From: Martinezella miluonensis
GTDB lineage: Bacteria; Pseudomonadota; Alphaproteobacteria; Rhizobiales; Rhizobiaceae
Assembly (NCBI RefSeq): GCF_900094545.1
Contig: NZ_FMAH01000012.1
Location: forward strand, 1 to 64,000
Length of the DNA: 64,000 nucleotides
Direction of reading: 5' to 3'
Positions 1 through 9,063 of the stretch are shown here, in pieces (within the stretch, counting starts at the first letter, position 1; every line of letters begins with the position of its first letter). The position numbers and the translations under genes were made by a program. The notes under the pieces were generated by a model. That model saw only the letters and a program-made list of their open reading frames with translations, ran no database searches and was not told where the DNA came from.

Positions 1-311
1 TAGGAGTTTGGGCCGTGTCTCAGTCCCAATGTGGCTGATCATCCTCTCAGACCAGCTATGGATCGTCGCCTTGGTAGGCCTTTACCCCACCAACTAGCTA
101 ATCCAACGCGGGCTCATCTCTTGCCGATAAATCTTTCTCCCGAAGGACACATACGGTATTAGCACAAGTTTCCCTGCGTTATTCCGTAGCAAAAGGTAGA
201 TTCCCACGCGTTACTCACCCGTCTGCCGCTCCCCTTGCGGGGCGCTCGACTTGCATGTGTTAAGCCTGCCGCCAGCGTTCGTTCTGAGCCAGGATCAAAC
301 TCTCATGTTGA
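1..311 (-). rRNA. 16S ribosomal RNA, 5' portion (cut by window edge)
   Basis: The complement of 286-305 is the universal 27F site near the 5' end of bacterial 16S rRNA. The left edge falls inside the conserved site around E. coli position 340, so about the first 340 nt of the molecule are present. The gene reads leftward and the rest of the rrn operon lies outside the window. The exact mature 5' end is estimated from alignment by eye to rhizobial 16S genes. Confidence 0.97.
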
Positions 312-663
312 GAATTCAATCTCGACTAAATCACGTCATTCTGAATCGACGAGAACTCACACCCATCACAAAACGCATCACTGCGATAATAATGAGGTGT
401 ATTCTCTTGTTCAAAACGTGACCGTCGAAGTCTATTCAAAGAACCGGCATCTCTGCCAATCCCGCAAGCTCCGCCGCCCACGTTTCTCTTTCTTCTCATC
501 TTCAATTGTCAAATAACAGACCAGAAAACCCAGTCGAAATCCATTCCCGCAATCCCAGGCACCTAAGCCCAGAACCATCAATCAGCATCGCAGCCAATCC
601 AGGAAACACCAGAGCGAAGGTCTTCGTCGCCAGCAGCGCCGCCGCCCTCGTCAGTGATCGGGC
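312..663 (-). other. rRNA operon leader region, no gene
   Basis: Transcribed leader expected between the putative rrn promoter and the 16S gene. Short open frames here lack ribosome-binding sites and resemble no family. I could not identify a clear boxA antitermination element or a tRNA. Confidence 0.6.
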
Positions 664-692
664 TTATAAAGGTACTTCCGTCTCGAGGTCAA
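664..692 (-). promoter_or_regulatory. Putative rrn promoter (-35 TTGACC, -10 TTATAA)
   Basis: On the minus strand, TTGACC (687-692) and TTATAA (664-669) are separated by 17 nt, followed by a GC-rich stretch resembling a stringently controlled discriminator. It lies about 350 nt upstream of the mature 16S 5' end, a plausible distance for an rrn promoter with a transcribed leader. Assignment is by motif and position only. Confidence 0.6.
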
Positions 693-1062
693 TGGCAGAC
701 TTTTGAAAAATCGCGAAAATCTTATAAAGCACTGAAAAATTTCGATTTTTAAGCAATTGTCTATTCAACCGCTTCTAAGCCTCCATCCCCAGGCGCCTTA
801 AACCTCGGCAAAGATGCAATAAGCTCGCGAGTAGAGGCAGACGCAGGCCGGTCGAACGCTTCTCGACCGATCCAGCCGCAACGATAGCCCCCTGCCCCGT
901 GACTTTGATCCGGCGGCTGATACGCTGGATCAGCCCCGCATCATCCAAAGCGAACGTCATCGACAGGCCGGCCAAGTTCATTAGCCGGACGATCTTCTCG
1001 TGGCGGGCAAGTCCGCTCTGCTCGCTATAGAGCCGCCAGGGCTGTTCGATGAAGCTGAATAC
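693..1062. other. Region between rrn promoter and DoxX gene, no convincing gene
   Basis: On the minus strand a frame continues directly after the DoxX stop codon and can be read to about 775, including a possible 68-residue ORF starting at 981 (MNLAGLSMTF...). It has no clear ribosome-binding site and I do not recognise the product. It could be a small hypothetical gene or the remains of a longer one. Confidence 0.3.
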
Positions 1063-1485
1063 TCACGCCAGGCCCGGCCTGCCCAACTTGACGGCAAGCA
1101 CATTCCCCGGCCCATGCACGGCAGCGAAGAACAGACCAGCCAGGAAAGTGAAGTGGTCGATAAAGAAGCCGAATTCGGCCTGGTTGCCCGCCCAGTGCGC
1201 CGGGCCATGAAACGAGAAGCCGAGGAAGATGACATAGACGGCCGCGACGAACGCCGCCGGGGTGAAGAAGGCGCCGGTCAGGAAGGCGAGTACCAGCAGC
1301 ACTTCGAGGATCGCCGCACACCACGCCAGGAATAGCGGGAACGGGAAGCCGACGGCAGCGATATAGCCGGCGGTCGCGCTCATATCCATGAACTTGAACG
1401 AAACGGCCATCAGGAAGACAGCAGCGAAGATCAGGCGTGCAATAAGAATGGCAGCAATCTGCCAGATTGATTGAGTGTTTTCCAC
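1063..1485 (-). CDS. DoxX family membrane protein
   Basis: A 140-residue protein with four hydrophobic stretches (about residues 8-35, 45-70, 75-93 and 108-127), matching the four-helix DoxX/DoxD-like fold in length and spacing. It should sit in the inner membrane. DoxX proteins are variously linked to thiol or sulfur redox and oxidative stress, so no precise role can be given. The start is GTG at 1485, chosen because GGAGGG lies a few bases upstream. It follows the sugar operon on the same strand after a gap of about 280 nt, so co-transcription is possible but not shown. A second DoxX gene lies at 28457. Confidence 0.8.
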   Translation of the reverse strand: MENTQSIWQIAAILIARLIFAAVFLMAVSFKFMDMSATAGYIAAVGFPFPLFLAWCAAILEVLLVLAFLTGAFFTPAAFVAAVYVIFLGFSFHGPAHWAGNQAEFGFFIDHFTFLAGLFFAAVHGPGNVLAVKLGRPGLA

Positions 1486-1764
1486 GATGTCCCTCCGGGT
1501 TGAAGCGGTTGATGCTCCAAGGACGGCCGGTAGAAGGAGATTCCGACAGAGAGGTGGCGATTTTTTTGTCGAGACGACCGCGTGCGTCTCACGACAGGGT
1601 TAATGTCAGATTTTTCCGGTCACCATCTGCCCTGCCCCGCTGCAGGCTTGTGATCATTGCCGATGCGGCAATTGACTTCGGGTTTTTCCATGGGAGATTC
1701 CCGCCTGCCTTCCCGCCTCCCCGGCCGGCGGTCCCTATCTGGCATGGGTATCCTGGCGCCGAAG

Positions 1765-3039
1765 CTAGGATGCTGCCTGATTATAGGTGCGAATGACGCT
1801 GCGGACGGCTTCCAGCACCAGCGTGTGCGCCTTCGCTTCCACTCTACCGGCGGCGACGGCCGGATAGAGGGCGCCGAGATACTGGCTGATAAGGGTCTCC
1901 GGCAGTTCTTGTTCCCCCAGCCGTTCGAACAGCCGCTCGACGAGGGCCGCTGCATCGTGATGCGGCCAGTAGTAGCGGATGCGATCGCTATAGGAGAAAT
2001 GCCGCTGTATGCGCAGCTCCCCCTCATTACCATGATAATATTTCTGCCAGTTCTTCGGCTCTGCCAGCAGCAGCGCCTCCATGCCCGGGCGCAAGGTCTC
2101 CGGGCCTCCGTCAAGAAATGCGGCGATCTGGTCGAGACCGTAGAGCGCTTCTCGAAGCGCGAAGGTGAGGCCCGGGCCGACCTTTAGGATAGCAAATCCA
2201 TCTTCAACGAGCCCGCGCAATGCAGATGCCGGCTGATAGTCGGTAGAGTGCGCTTCGAAGACGAATTGCGGCATACGGCCCAGAACGCTGCTGAGGTTGC
2301 GGGCGGCCGTGCGGTCATAGACCACGATGTTCTCATTGCCGAATTCGACGCCTGGCTGCACCACGACGCCGATGGCGCGGGCGAAGGCATTTTCGAGACC
2401 AAGGGCTGCAAAGGCGCGACGGTGCACCTCGACGGTTTCCAGTGCCGCCTCCGGGCTGGTCAGTTCCAGGTGGTCAAGCGCCTCCATGGCTCCGCCGGGG
2501 ATCGGTACTTCCGTACCAACGATATAGACAGGCAGATCAAAGCCCGATTCCGCGGCTGCCTTTTCAGCAACCAGCGCAAGGCGCGCGGCGCGTTCGGCGG
2601 TGACGGCATCCGACAGCGCCACCGGCTCGCCGGCGCAGCCCATCGACGTATCGAGGTGGATTTTCGTGAAGCCGGCGCGCACGAAGGCGTCCATCATCAC
2701 TTCGGAGCGCTGCATCGCCTCTTCCGCGGGCAGGTGCTTCCAGGGGTTGGGGCCAAGATGGTCGCCACCGAGGATCAGCCGGCGCGTGTCGAAACCGACG
2801 CGGGCGGCGATTTCTTCCACGAAACGGCGGAAATCGGCAGGTGTCATGCCGGTATAGCCGCCCTCCTGGTTGACCTGGTTGCAAGTGGCCTCGATCAGCA
2901 CGTCCGTATCGGTCGCAAGTCCCTCCAGGAAAGCGGCTTCGATGACGAGCGGATGAGCCGAGCAAATGGAAGCAATGCCGCGCCGTTCGCCGGCCGCGTA
3001 GCGGGCAGGAAGCGTGCTGAGGGTCTTGGTGCTGCTCAT
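1765..3039 (-). CDS. GatZ/KbaZ-family protein, probable D-tagatose 6-phosphate 4-epimerase
   Basis: A 424-residue protein with hallmark GatZ/KbaZ stretches: ICSAHP near the N-terminus, EATCNQVNQEGGYTGM, GGDHLGPNPW and HLDTSMGC. In enterobacteria GatZ/KbaZ is the non-catalytic partner of the class II tagatose-bisphosphate aldolase GatY/KbaY. No GatY-like gene is present here. A homologue in Agrobacterium has been characterised as a D-tagatose 6-phosphate 4-epimerase giving fructose 6-phosphate. The gene overlaps the kinase gene by 4 nt and closes the operon, so I infer this epimerase role, acting on the kinase product. The family call is firm; the reaction is inferred. Confidence 0.85.
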   Translation of the reverse strand: MSSTKTLSTLPARYAAGERRGIASICSAHPLVIEAAFLEGLATDTDVLIEATCNQVNQEGGYTGMTPADFRRFVEEIAARVGFDTRRLILGGDHLGPNPWKHLPAEEAMQRSEVMMDAFVRAGFTKIHLDTSMGCAGEPVALSDAVTAERAARLALVAEKAAAESGFDLPVYIVGTEVPIPGGAMEALDHLELTSPEAALETVEVHRRAFAALGLENAFARAIGVVVQPGVEFGNENIVVYDRTAARNLSSVLGRMPQFVFEAHSTDYQPASALRGLVEDGFAILKVGPGLTFALREALYGLDQIAAFLDGGPETLRPGMEALLLAEPKNWQKYYHGNEGELRIQRHFSYSDRIRYYWPHHDAAALVERLFERLGEQELPETLISQYLGALYPAVAAGRVEAKAHTLVLEAVRSVIRTYNQAAS

Positions 3040-3998
3040 GACGATACTCCGGAAAGATTGCGGGCGGCGAGGAAGGCTTCGATCTCAGTCATGCTGGAGG
3101 TACCTTCCATCGGCCCCTTGACGCCCACGGCGCGCGCGCCCGTGGCGTTGGCAATGACAAGGGCCTTGTCCGCGGCCATGCCGCGCAGCCAGCAGGTGAC
3201 GAAGGCCGCGCCGAAACTGTCGCCGGCGCCGGTCGGGTCGACCTCCTCCACCTTGAATGCCGGAGCCAGGGTCTCGCCGGAGACGTCGAAATAGCTGGCG
3301 CCTTTGGCGCCGCGTTTGATCACGACGGCCTTGATGCCGCGCGCCAGCAATTCCGCGACAGCAGCCTTTTCCTCAGTGGCTCTGGTAAACAGAAAGATTT
3401 CGTCACCGCTCGGCATGAACAGGTCGGTATTCTCAAGCGCATGGCCGAGCGCTTCGCGCATGCCGGGCAGGTCCAGCATCTCCTTGCGGATGTTGGGATC
3501 GAAGGAGACCGTGCCGCCCTTCGCCTTGATGCCCCGCGTCGCCTCATGAATGGCGGCGACGATGCCGTCGGAGAAGAGCGCCGAGCCCATGATATGCAGG
3601 TGGTCGGCGGTCTCGACCAGCGCCTCGGCTGCGGGTGTCAGCCCGATCGCCGAGCAGGCGCTGTGCTTGATGTTGAAGATGAAGTCCCGGTTGCCGTCCG
3701 GCCTGTAGCACACGAAGGCGCTGCCGGTCGCCGCCGTCGGGTGCACGGCGATGGCCGAGACATCCGCGCCGTCGTTCCGCAGACGTTCGACATTGAGCAC
3801 GCCGAAATCGTCATTGCCGACGGCGCTGACGATGCCGCAGGGCTGGCCTAGCTTGGCGGCCTGGTCGATGAAGATCGCCGGAGCGCCGGAGGCAAAGGGG
3901 CCGATTAGCGGGATGGCAGAACGGAAACCATTACCGGTCTCGACCGCCATGATCTCGACGACGATCTCCCCGATGGTGATGATCTTCTTCATGCTCAC
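3036..3998 (-). CDS. PfkB-family sugar kinase, probable tagatose kinase
   Basis: A 320-residue ribokinase-fold enzyme. The C-terminal PfkB signature DPTGAGDSFGAAF contains the anion-hole GAGD and catalytic Asp (about residues 248-260), and the N-terminal glycine-rich substrate region is GPFASGAPA. It overlaps both neighbours by 4 nt, showing tight translational coupling with the permease and the GatZ-like gene. The context (CUT2 importer, GatZ-like epimerase) suggests it phosphorylates an imported ketohexose such as D-tagatose at C6. PfkB sequence alone does not fix the substrate, and fructose or another ketose is possible. Confidence 0.85.
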   Translation of the reverse strand: MSMKKIITIGEIVVEIMAVETGNGFRSAIPLIGPFASGAPAIFIDQAAKLGQPCGIVSAVGNDDFGVLNVERLRNDGADVSAIAVHPTAATGSAFVCYRPDGNRDFIFNIKHSACSAIGLTPAAEALVETADHLHIMGSALFSDGIVAAIHEATRGIKAKGGTVSFDPNIRKEMLDLPGMREALGHALENTDLFMPSGDEIFLFTRATEEKAAVAELLARGIKAVVIKRGAKGASYFDVSGETLAPAFKVEEVDPTGAGDSFGAAFVTCWLRGMAADKALVIANATGARAVGVKGPMEGTSSMTEIEAFLAARNLSGVSS

Positions 3999-4990
3999 GT
4001 CCGCACCGCCTTGCTGCGCACGTCGAGCCAGACGGCGATGAGAATGACGAGGCCCTTGACGATGAGCTGGTAGAAATACGGCACCGACAGCATGTTCATG
4101 CCGTTATTGATGACACCGATGATCAATGCGCCAAGAATGGTGCCGACCATCGTGCCGACACCGCCGGCAAGCGAGGTGCCGCCGAGCACGACCGCCGCGA
4201 TGGCGTCAAGCTCGTAGCCCATCCCCGAATTGGTCTGCGCCGAGGACAGGCGCGAAGAGAGCAGGATGCCGCTGATCGCCGCCATCACGCCTGATATCAT
4301 GAAGACAATGATCTTGATGCGATCGACGCGGATGCCGGAATAGATCGCCGCTTCGCGGTTGCCGCCGGAAAGGTAGACCTGCCGGCCGAAGATCGATTTG
4401 GACAGGACGATGTGATTGATCCCAAAGAGTACGGCCATGATCCAAATGATGATCGGAAGCCCGAGGAGACTATCGGAGCCGATGGCGAGCCATGCATCGT
4501 TGTCGATCATGGCCGGTGCGCCATTGGTCGGCAGACTGACGACGCCACGATAGATCCCCATGCTCGCGACAGTCACGATAAAGGAAGGCAGCATCAACTT
4601 CGCAGACAGTGCTCCGTTCAGCCCGCCCATGATAGCGCCTGCCGCGAGCGTCAGGAGAATGGTCGGCAGAAAGCCGAAGCCCATAGCGAAGGCCTGCGCC
4701 GCCACCATGCCGGCAACCGCGATGATCGAACCGATCGAAAGGTCGATCTCGCCAAGCAGAATGACATAGGTCATGCCGTAGGCCGCAACGGCGACCACCG
4801 CCACCTGCTGCATGATGTTCATGAAGTTGTTGAGGGCGAGGAAGCGCGGGCTCAACACCGAGAAGACGATGCAGAGCACGGCAAGGGAAACGATGATGCC
4901 GCCATACTGGCGCACCATCGGCGAACGGAAGAACGACTGGCGGACTTCGGCGTCCGCTACCTTACTCTGCGTAGTCTGGACATTGCTCAT
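3995..4990 (-). CDS. CUT2 sugar ABC transporter permease (RbsC-like)
   Basis: A 331-residue inner-membrane permease with about 8-10 hydrophobic segments. Family-typical stretches include LLGEIDLSIGSI early on and the C-terminal DAIAAVVLGGTSLAGGVGT, where the EAA-like contact with the ATPase lies. Length fits the RbsC/AraH family, whose members work as homodimers, so a single permease gene is normal. The start overlaps the ATPase stop by 4 nt. Its role is sugar or polyol import with the ATPase at 4987 and the binding protein at 6676. Confidence 0.93.
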   Translation of the reverse strand: MSNVQTTQSKVADAEVRQSFFRSPMVRQYGGIIVSLAVLCIVFSVLSPRFLALNNFMNIMQQVAVVAVAAYGMTYVILLGEIDLSIGSIIAVAGMVAAQAFAMGFGFLPTILLTLAAGAIMGGLNGALSAKLMLPSFIVTVASMGIYRGVVSLPTNGAPAMIDNDAWLAIGSDSLLGLPIIIWIMAVLFGINHIVLSKSIFGRQVYLSGGNREAAIYSGIRVDRIKIIVFMISGVMAAISGILLSSRLSSAQTNSGMGYELDAIAAVVLGGTSLAGGVGTMVGTILGALIIGVINNGMNMLSVPYFYQLIVKGLVILIAVWLDVRSKAVRT

Positions 4991-6531
4991 GCGTGCATCC
5001 CCGCTGCATAGGTCATAACGGTTTCGGGTGTCAGGCCCTCGGCATCGAGCACAGCGGCCAGGCTCCTGTTGTGCATCACGACGACGCGATCGCTGAGGCC
5101 AAGCACCTCTGGCAGTTCCGAGGAGACCATCAGGATCGCCGCACCTTCGGCGGCGAGTTCACGAATGATGCGGTAGATCTCGAATTTCGCGCCGACGTCG
5201 ACGCCGCGTGTCGGTTCGTCGAGGATCAGCACGCGCGGCCTGATCTGCAGCCACTTGGCAAGCACGATCTTCTGCTGGTTGCCGCCGCTGAGCGATCCGG
5301 CTGTGGTGTCGATCGAAGCCGCCTTGATGGCGAGGCGCAGCACTTCCGCCTTGGCGGCTGCGCGTTCGGCACTGCCGCGCATCAAACCGAACGGGCCGGC
5401 AAGCTGCTTCAGCGCCACCATGTTGACATTGCGCTCGACGCTGTGCGCAAGCACGAGCCCCTCTTCCTTGCGGTTTTCCGTTACGAAGGCGATACCGTTG
5501 CGGATCGCGTCCGAGGGCGAGGCGAGCGTCAACGGCTTGCCGTCAAGGAGGATCTGCCCTTCGGGGCGTTCCATGCCAAAGAGCGCCTTCATGATGTCGG
5601 ACCGGCCGGAGCCGATCAGACCGAAAAGACCGACGACTTCGCCCGGCTTCACATAGATGGAAACATCGTGGAATTTCCCCGGCACTGTGAGGTTTTTCGT
5701 CGCCAGGACGGGCGCAATGCCCGCGGCCGGACGCGGCGCCACGCGCGGCGGATAGATATCCTGCATTTCGCGGCCGACCATCAGCGCGATCAGCTTGTCG
5801 ATGCTAGTCTCGCTCTTTTCCATCGTTGTCACGTATTCGCCGTCGCGGATGACGGTGATGTCGTCGGAAAGCCGCATGATTTCTTCCATGCGGTGCGAGA
5901 TGTAGATGATCGCTTTGCCCCGCGCCTTCAGCCGCCCGATGATCGAGAACAGGATTTCCGCCTCGCTATCGGAAAGCGAGGACGTCGGTTCGTCGAGGAT
6001 GACCACGTCCGCAGGCAGGCTGAGCCCCTTAGCGATCTCGACGAGCTGGCGCTGGGCGATGGAGAGGTCGCCGACCTTGGCATGCACATCGACCGGCAGA
6101 CCAAGATCCTCGATGAGCGCTTCGGCCTTGGCGACAAGCTCGCGGTCGCGGACGAAGCCGAAGCGGCTCGGCTCGTGGCTTGCAAATATGTTCTGCGCGA
6201 CCGAAAGGTTTCGGCAGAGACTGAGTTCCTGGAAGACAATGGAAATGCCGTGCGCGCGGGCATCGCGCGGGTTCTGCGGCTGGTATGCCTTACCGGCGAG
6301 CAGGATTTCGCCGGAGGTCGGCCTGTAGACCCCGGCGAGGATTTTCATCAGCGTGGACTTGCCCGCACCGTTCTCCCCCAGCAGCGTGTGAACGCGACCG
6401 CGGCGAACCTTAAGGTTCATGCGCTTCAACGCCTGCACGGCGCCGAAGGACTTGACGACATCGCGGATTTCCAGCGCCGTCTCGGCGCCTCGCGACGCCT
6501 CTTCCTTTATGGCTGCATTGCTCTGTGTCAC
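4987..6531 (-). CDS. CUT2 sugar ABC transporter ATPase with two nucleotide-binding domains (RbsA/MglA-like)
   Basis: About 514 residues with tandem ATPase domains. The first has Walker A GENGAGKST, signature LSIAQRQ and Walker B VVILDEPTSSL. The second has signature LSGGNQQK and Walker B VLILDEPTRGVDVG, with a degenerate Walker A (GLIGSGRSD) as usual in RbsA/MglA. The open frame extends to 6636, but I chose the GTG at 6531 because GGGGAGGA precedes it and the upstream residues are not family-like. It energises uptake through the permease at 3995. Confidence 0.93.
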   Translation of the reverse strand: MTQSNAAIKEEASRGAETALEIRDVVKSFGAVQALKRMNLKVRRGRVHTLLGENGAGKSTLMKILAGVYRPTSGEILLAGKAYQPQNPRDARAHGISIVFQELSLCRNLSVAQNIFASHEPSRFGFVRDRELVAKAEALIEDLGLPVDVHAKVGDLSIAQRQLVEIAKGLSLPADVVILDEPTSSLSDSEAEILFSIIGRLKARGKAIIYISHRMEEIMRLSDDITVIRDGEYVTTMEKSETSIDKLIALMVGREMQDIYPPRVAPRPAAGIAPVLATKNLTVPGKFHDVSIYVKPGEVVGLFGLIGSGRSDIMKALFGMERPEGQILLDGKPLTLASPSDAIRNGIAFVTENRKEEGLVLAHSVERNVNMVALKQLAGPFGLMRGSAERAAAKAEVLRLAIKAASIDTTAGSLSGGNQQKIVLAKWLQIRPRVLILDEPTRGVDVGAKFEIYRIIRELAAEGAAILMVSSELPEVLGLSDRVVVMHNRSLAAVLDAEGLTPETVMTYAAGMHA

Positions 6532-6675
6532 GCACGCTCCTCCCCGGCCGTGTGCTCGGCAGCAGCAAGCCCGGCTGTTGGCGAATGAAATGGACTGCAG
6601 TCCGCACGGCGGATGGCAGATGGGCCACCCGCGCAAGATAATGGCGGCGGCCCCGCGGCCGCCGCGAAATGCGGT

Positions 6676-7578
6676 CTACTTGGTCTCGCCGTCCTTGGTC
6701 ACGACGCCGGGCACGATCGGCTGCTTGGCCGGAACAGTCTCGCCCTTGATGACCTTGACGGCCGTTTCGACGGCAACCTTGCCCATCTGGTCCGGATACT
6801 GGGCGATGACGCCAACCATGACCGGATCGTTCTTCACGGCGTTGCGCGCCTCTTCCATGCCATCGAAGCCGATAACCTTGACCTGACTTTCCAGCTTGGC
6901 GGCCTTCACGGCGGAAGCGGCGGCAAGAGCGGCGTCGTCACCGAAGCCGAAGATGCCGACGATGTCGGGATTGGCTTGCAGCATGTTCTGGGCAGCGGCC
7001 AGCGCTTCCGGCCGGGTGATGCCCGTCTGAATGGCGGCAATCTTGATGTCCGGATATTTTTCCAGACCCTTCTTGAAACCTTCGACGCGATCGACGACCG
7101 ACTGCACCGTCGGGTAGTCGATAACGGCGACCTTGCCCTTGCCGCCGACGCTCTTTGCCATCAGCTCGGCAGCCTTCTCGCCGCCGGCAAAATTGTCCGT
7201 TCCGACGAAGGAAGTGACATCGGCATCAACAGCGGGAACATCAACGGTGATGACCTTGATACCGGCCTTCTCAGCCTTCTTGATCGCTGCGCGCACGCCC
7301 TTGCTATCGACCGGCGAGATGACGATCACGTCGACGCCCTTGGTGATGAAGTCCTCGACGTCGGCGAGCTGCTTGGAAAGATCCTGGTTAGCGATGGCCA
7401 CTTCCAGCGAGACCTTCTCCGCCTGAGCTTCCTTCTTCATCGCATTCGCGAGCGAAATGTAGAACGGATGCTGCTGGGTCAGAAGCGATGCGCCGATGCC
7501 TTCCGCAGAGGCGACACTTGCCATCAAGGCAAGGGCAGCGCCGGAAAGAAGAATACGACCGAGCGTTTTGCGAAGCAT
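6676..7578 (-). CDS. CUT2 sugar ABC transporter periplasmic binding protein (RbsB-like)
   Basis: A 300-residue precursor with a Sec signal peptide (MLRKTLGRIL...ASVASAEG, cleavage near residue 24). The periplasmic-binding-protein type 1 fold follows, with the typical VIVISPVDSKGV and VDVPAVDADVTSFVGTDN. Start at 7578 has GGAGGAAA upstream; the longer frame to 7713 is not signal-like. First gene of the operon, so most highly expressed, and divergent from the LacI regulator. The ligand is probably a polyol or ketohexose such as tagatose, inferred from the downstream kinase and epimerase. Confidence 0.92.
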   Translation of the reverse strand: MLRKTLGRILLSGAALALMASVASAEGIGASLLTQQHPFYISLANAMKKEAQAEKVSLEVAIANQDLSKQLADVEDFITKGVDVIVISPVDSKGVRAAIKKAEKAGIKVITVDVPAVDADVTSFVGTDNFAGGEKAAELMAKSVGGKGKVAVIDYPTVQSVVDRVEGFKKGLEKYPDIKIAAIQTGITRPEALAAAQNMLQANPDIVGIFGFGDDAALAAASAVKAAKLESQVKVIGFDGMEEARNAVKNDPVMVGVIAQYPDQMGKVAVETAVKVIKGETVPAKQPIVPGVVTKDGETK

Positions 7579-7740
7579 GATTTCCTCCAATGGCCGGTCT
7601 CGCCGGCTGCTGTGATGAATGCGTGAAGCCTTCCCTGCCGGCCGCGGCCTAAACCGCTTTTCCTCTCCTGCGCAGGACCGATCCACCCGTATCGGGCGAT
7701 GTTCGTATGCCATCGATTAAACATCGCGTCAATCAATTTC

Positions 7741-7754
7741 TTTACACGTGAAAA
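7741..7754. promoter_or_regulatory. Putative LacI-type operator, box 1 (TTTACACGTGAAAA)
   Basis: A near-palindrome centred on CACGTG in the divergent region between the sugar operon and its LacI gene. A related sequence occurs 132 bp away at 7873. Two similar boxes flanking a divergent promoter fit cooperative LacI-family repression, possibly by looping. Inferred from sequence only. Confidence 0.5.
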
Positions 7755-7872
7755 CTTCTAAGGCGGGCGGAAATTTGTTGGTAACGTTGGATTTGGCGGC
7801 TATATATGCGATGAAGAGCTATGGCGGCCTGGAAGCAGGCGCAGATCCCGCTGATAGGCATAAAGAATTATT

Positions 7873-7886
7873 TTTACACATGATAA
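7873..7886. promoter_or_regulatory. Putative LacI-type operator, box 2 (TTTACACATGATAA)
   Basis: Matches box 1 at 12 of 14 positions and lies about 48 bp upstream of the LacI start codon, a good position for autoregulation. Confidence 0.45.
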
Positions 7887-7933
7887 TTAGACGCGGAAAT
7901 GCGTCAAAACCGTTGCGAATCTCGGAAGCGATC

Positions 7934-8962
7934 ATGAGCGAAAGCAAAATCCGGACGATGGAGGAGTTCGCCGCGGCAAGCGGGCTTTCCCGCCCGACCG
8001 TCTCGAAATATTTCGACAACCCCGAAAGCGTGAAGCCCTCCACCCGCGCCCGCATCGAAAAAGCGCTGAAGGACTATGACTATCGGCCCAACATCTTCGC
8101 AGTCAGCCTCAACCGCAAGAATCCGAAAAACATCGGGCTGATCGTCCCGCACATTTCGGATCCGTTCTATGCCGAGATCGTGCGGCAGATAGAGATGCGC
8201 TGCTTTGCGGAGGGCTATTGGACGATCGTGCTGTCATCCCACGGGGAACGCAAGCTGGAGGCTCGGGCCATGCGCACCCTTCTCTCTCTGAACATTGCCG
8301 GCGTCCTGATGGCGCCGCTCGGCTTCGAGACCGATGCGCGCCTGCTCGAAAACCTTGCCAACGCCATGCCGACGGTCTTCCTCGACAACAGCATCGGCGA
8401 CCGGCCCTTTGTCGGCACAGACAACCGCAAAAGCATCGGCAACATCACCGAATATCTGTGCAGGACCGGCGAACATCCCTGCTTCCTGGAAATGCCGGCC
8501 GTCAACCAGAATGCCCTCGAGCGGCGCAGCGCCTATGTTGCAACGATGGAGCGCCTGGGGCTGGAGCCCATCACATTGCCGATACCGGCCAAGGATTGGA
8601 ATTTCGAGCAATTGGGCTACGAGGCCGCTGGGCGCATGCTTGATGGTTCCGGCTTTCCGACGCGCACTGTGCTCTGCGCCAACGACCGGCTCGCCTTTGG
8701 CGTCATCGCGGCCGCCTTCGAGCGACGCCGACGCGTTGGGCACGACAGCGATTGCGACCTGCGTGTGGCCGGCCATGATGACCATCCGCTCAGCCGCTTC
8801 ACCTGTCCGCCGCTGACCACCATGGCCCAGGACTACCAGGGCATCGCCGCCGCCGGCATCGACATGCTGTTTTCAAGGATCGGCGGAATGCCGGAGAAGT
8901 CCAGCGACCAGGGCAAGGCGATGCATCTGGAAGCGCGGCTCATCATGCGACAATCCGCATAA
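7934..8962 (+). CDS. LacI-family transcriptional regulator of the adjacent sugar operon
   Basis: A 342-residue regulator. The N-terminal helix-turn-helix reads TMEEFAAASGLSRPTVSKYFDN followed by the hinge-helix segment. The rest is a periplasmic-binding-protein-like effector domain beginning near NIGLIVPHISDPFYAEI. The open frame extends upstream to 7748, but the HTH begins right after the ATG at 7934, which is preceded by a GGAAGCG-like site. Divergent from the CUT2 operon and likely its repressor, released by a sugar or sugar phosphate. Two candidate operators lie in the shared intergenic region. Confidence 0.9.
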   Translation: MSESKIRTMEEFAAASGLSRPTVSKYFDNPESVKPSTRARIEKALKDYDYRPNIFAVSLNRKNPKNIGLIVPHISDPFYAEIVRQIEMRCFAEGYWTIVLSSHGERKLEARAMRTLLSLNIAGVLMAPLGFETDARLLENLANAMPTVFLDNSIGDRPFVGTDNRKSIGNITEYLCRTGEHPCFLEMPAVNQNALERRSAYVATMERLGLEPITLPIPAKDWNFEQLGYEAAGRMLDGSGFPTRTVLCANDRLAFGVIAAAFERRRRVGHDSDCDLRVAGHDDHPLSRFTCPPLTTMAQDYQGIAAAGIDMLFSRIGGMPEKSSDQGKAMHLEARLIMRQSA

Positions 8963-9063
8963 GCATGCCGATGCTCAACTCCGTAGCGACACTGCCGAGA
9001 GAAACGAAGGCCCGGTAAGGAAGCTTCACGCGCTTTCTCAGGCGCCTCGGAATGGCGGCGCAT

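Noticed and set aside
235..706. Two short plus-strand ORFs in the rRNA leader
   Set aside because: They lie in the 16S 5' end and leader, antisense to rRNA transcription, with no ribosome-binding site or family.
4993..6588. Long plus-strand open frame of 531 codons
   Set aside because: It is antisense to the ABC ATPase with clear Walker and signature motifs. Its translation is Arg/His-rich with no domain, a usual GC-rich shadow.
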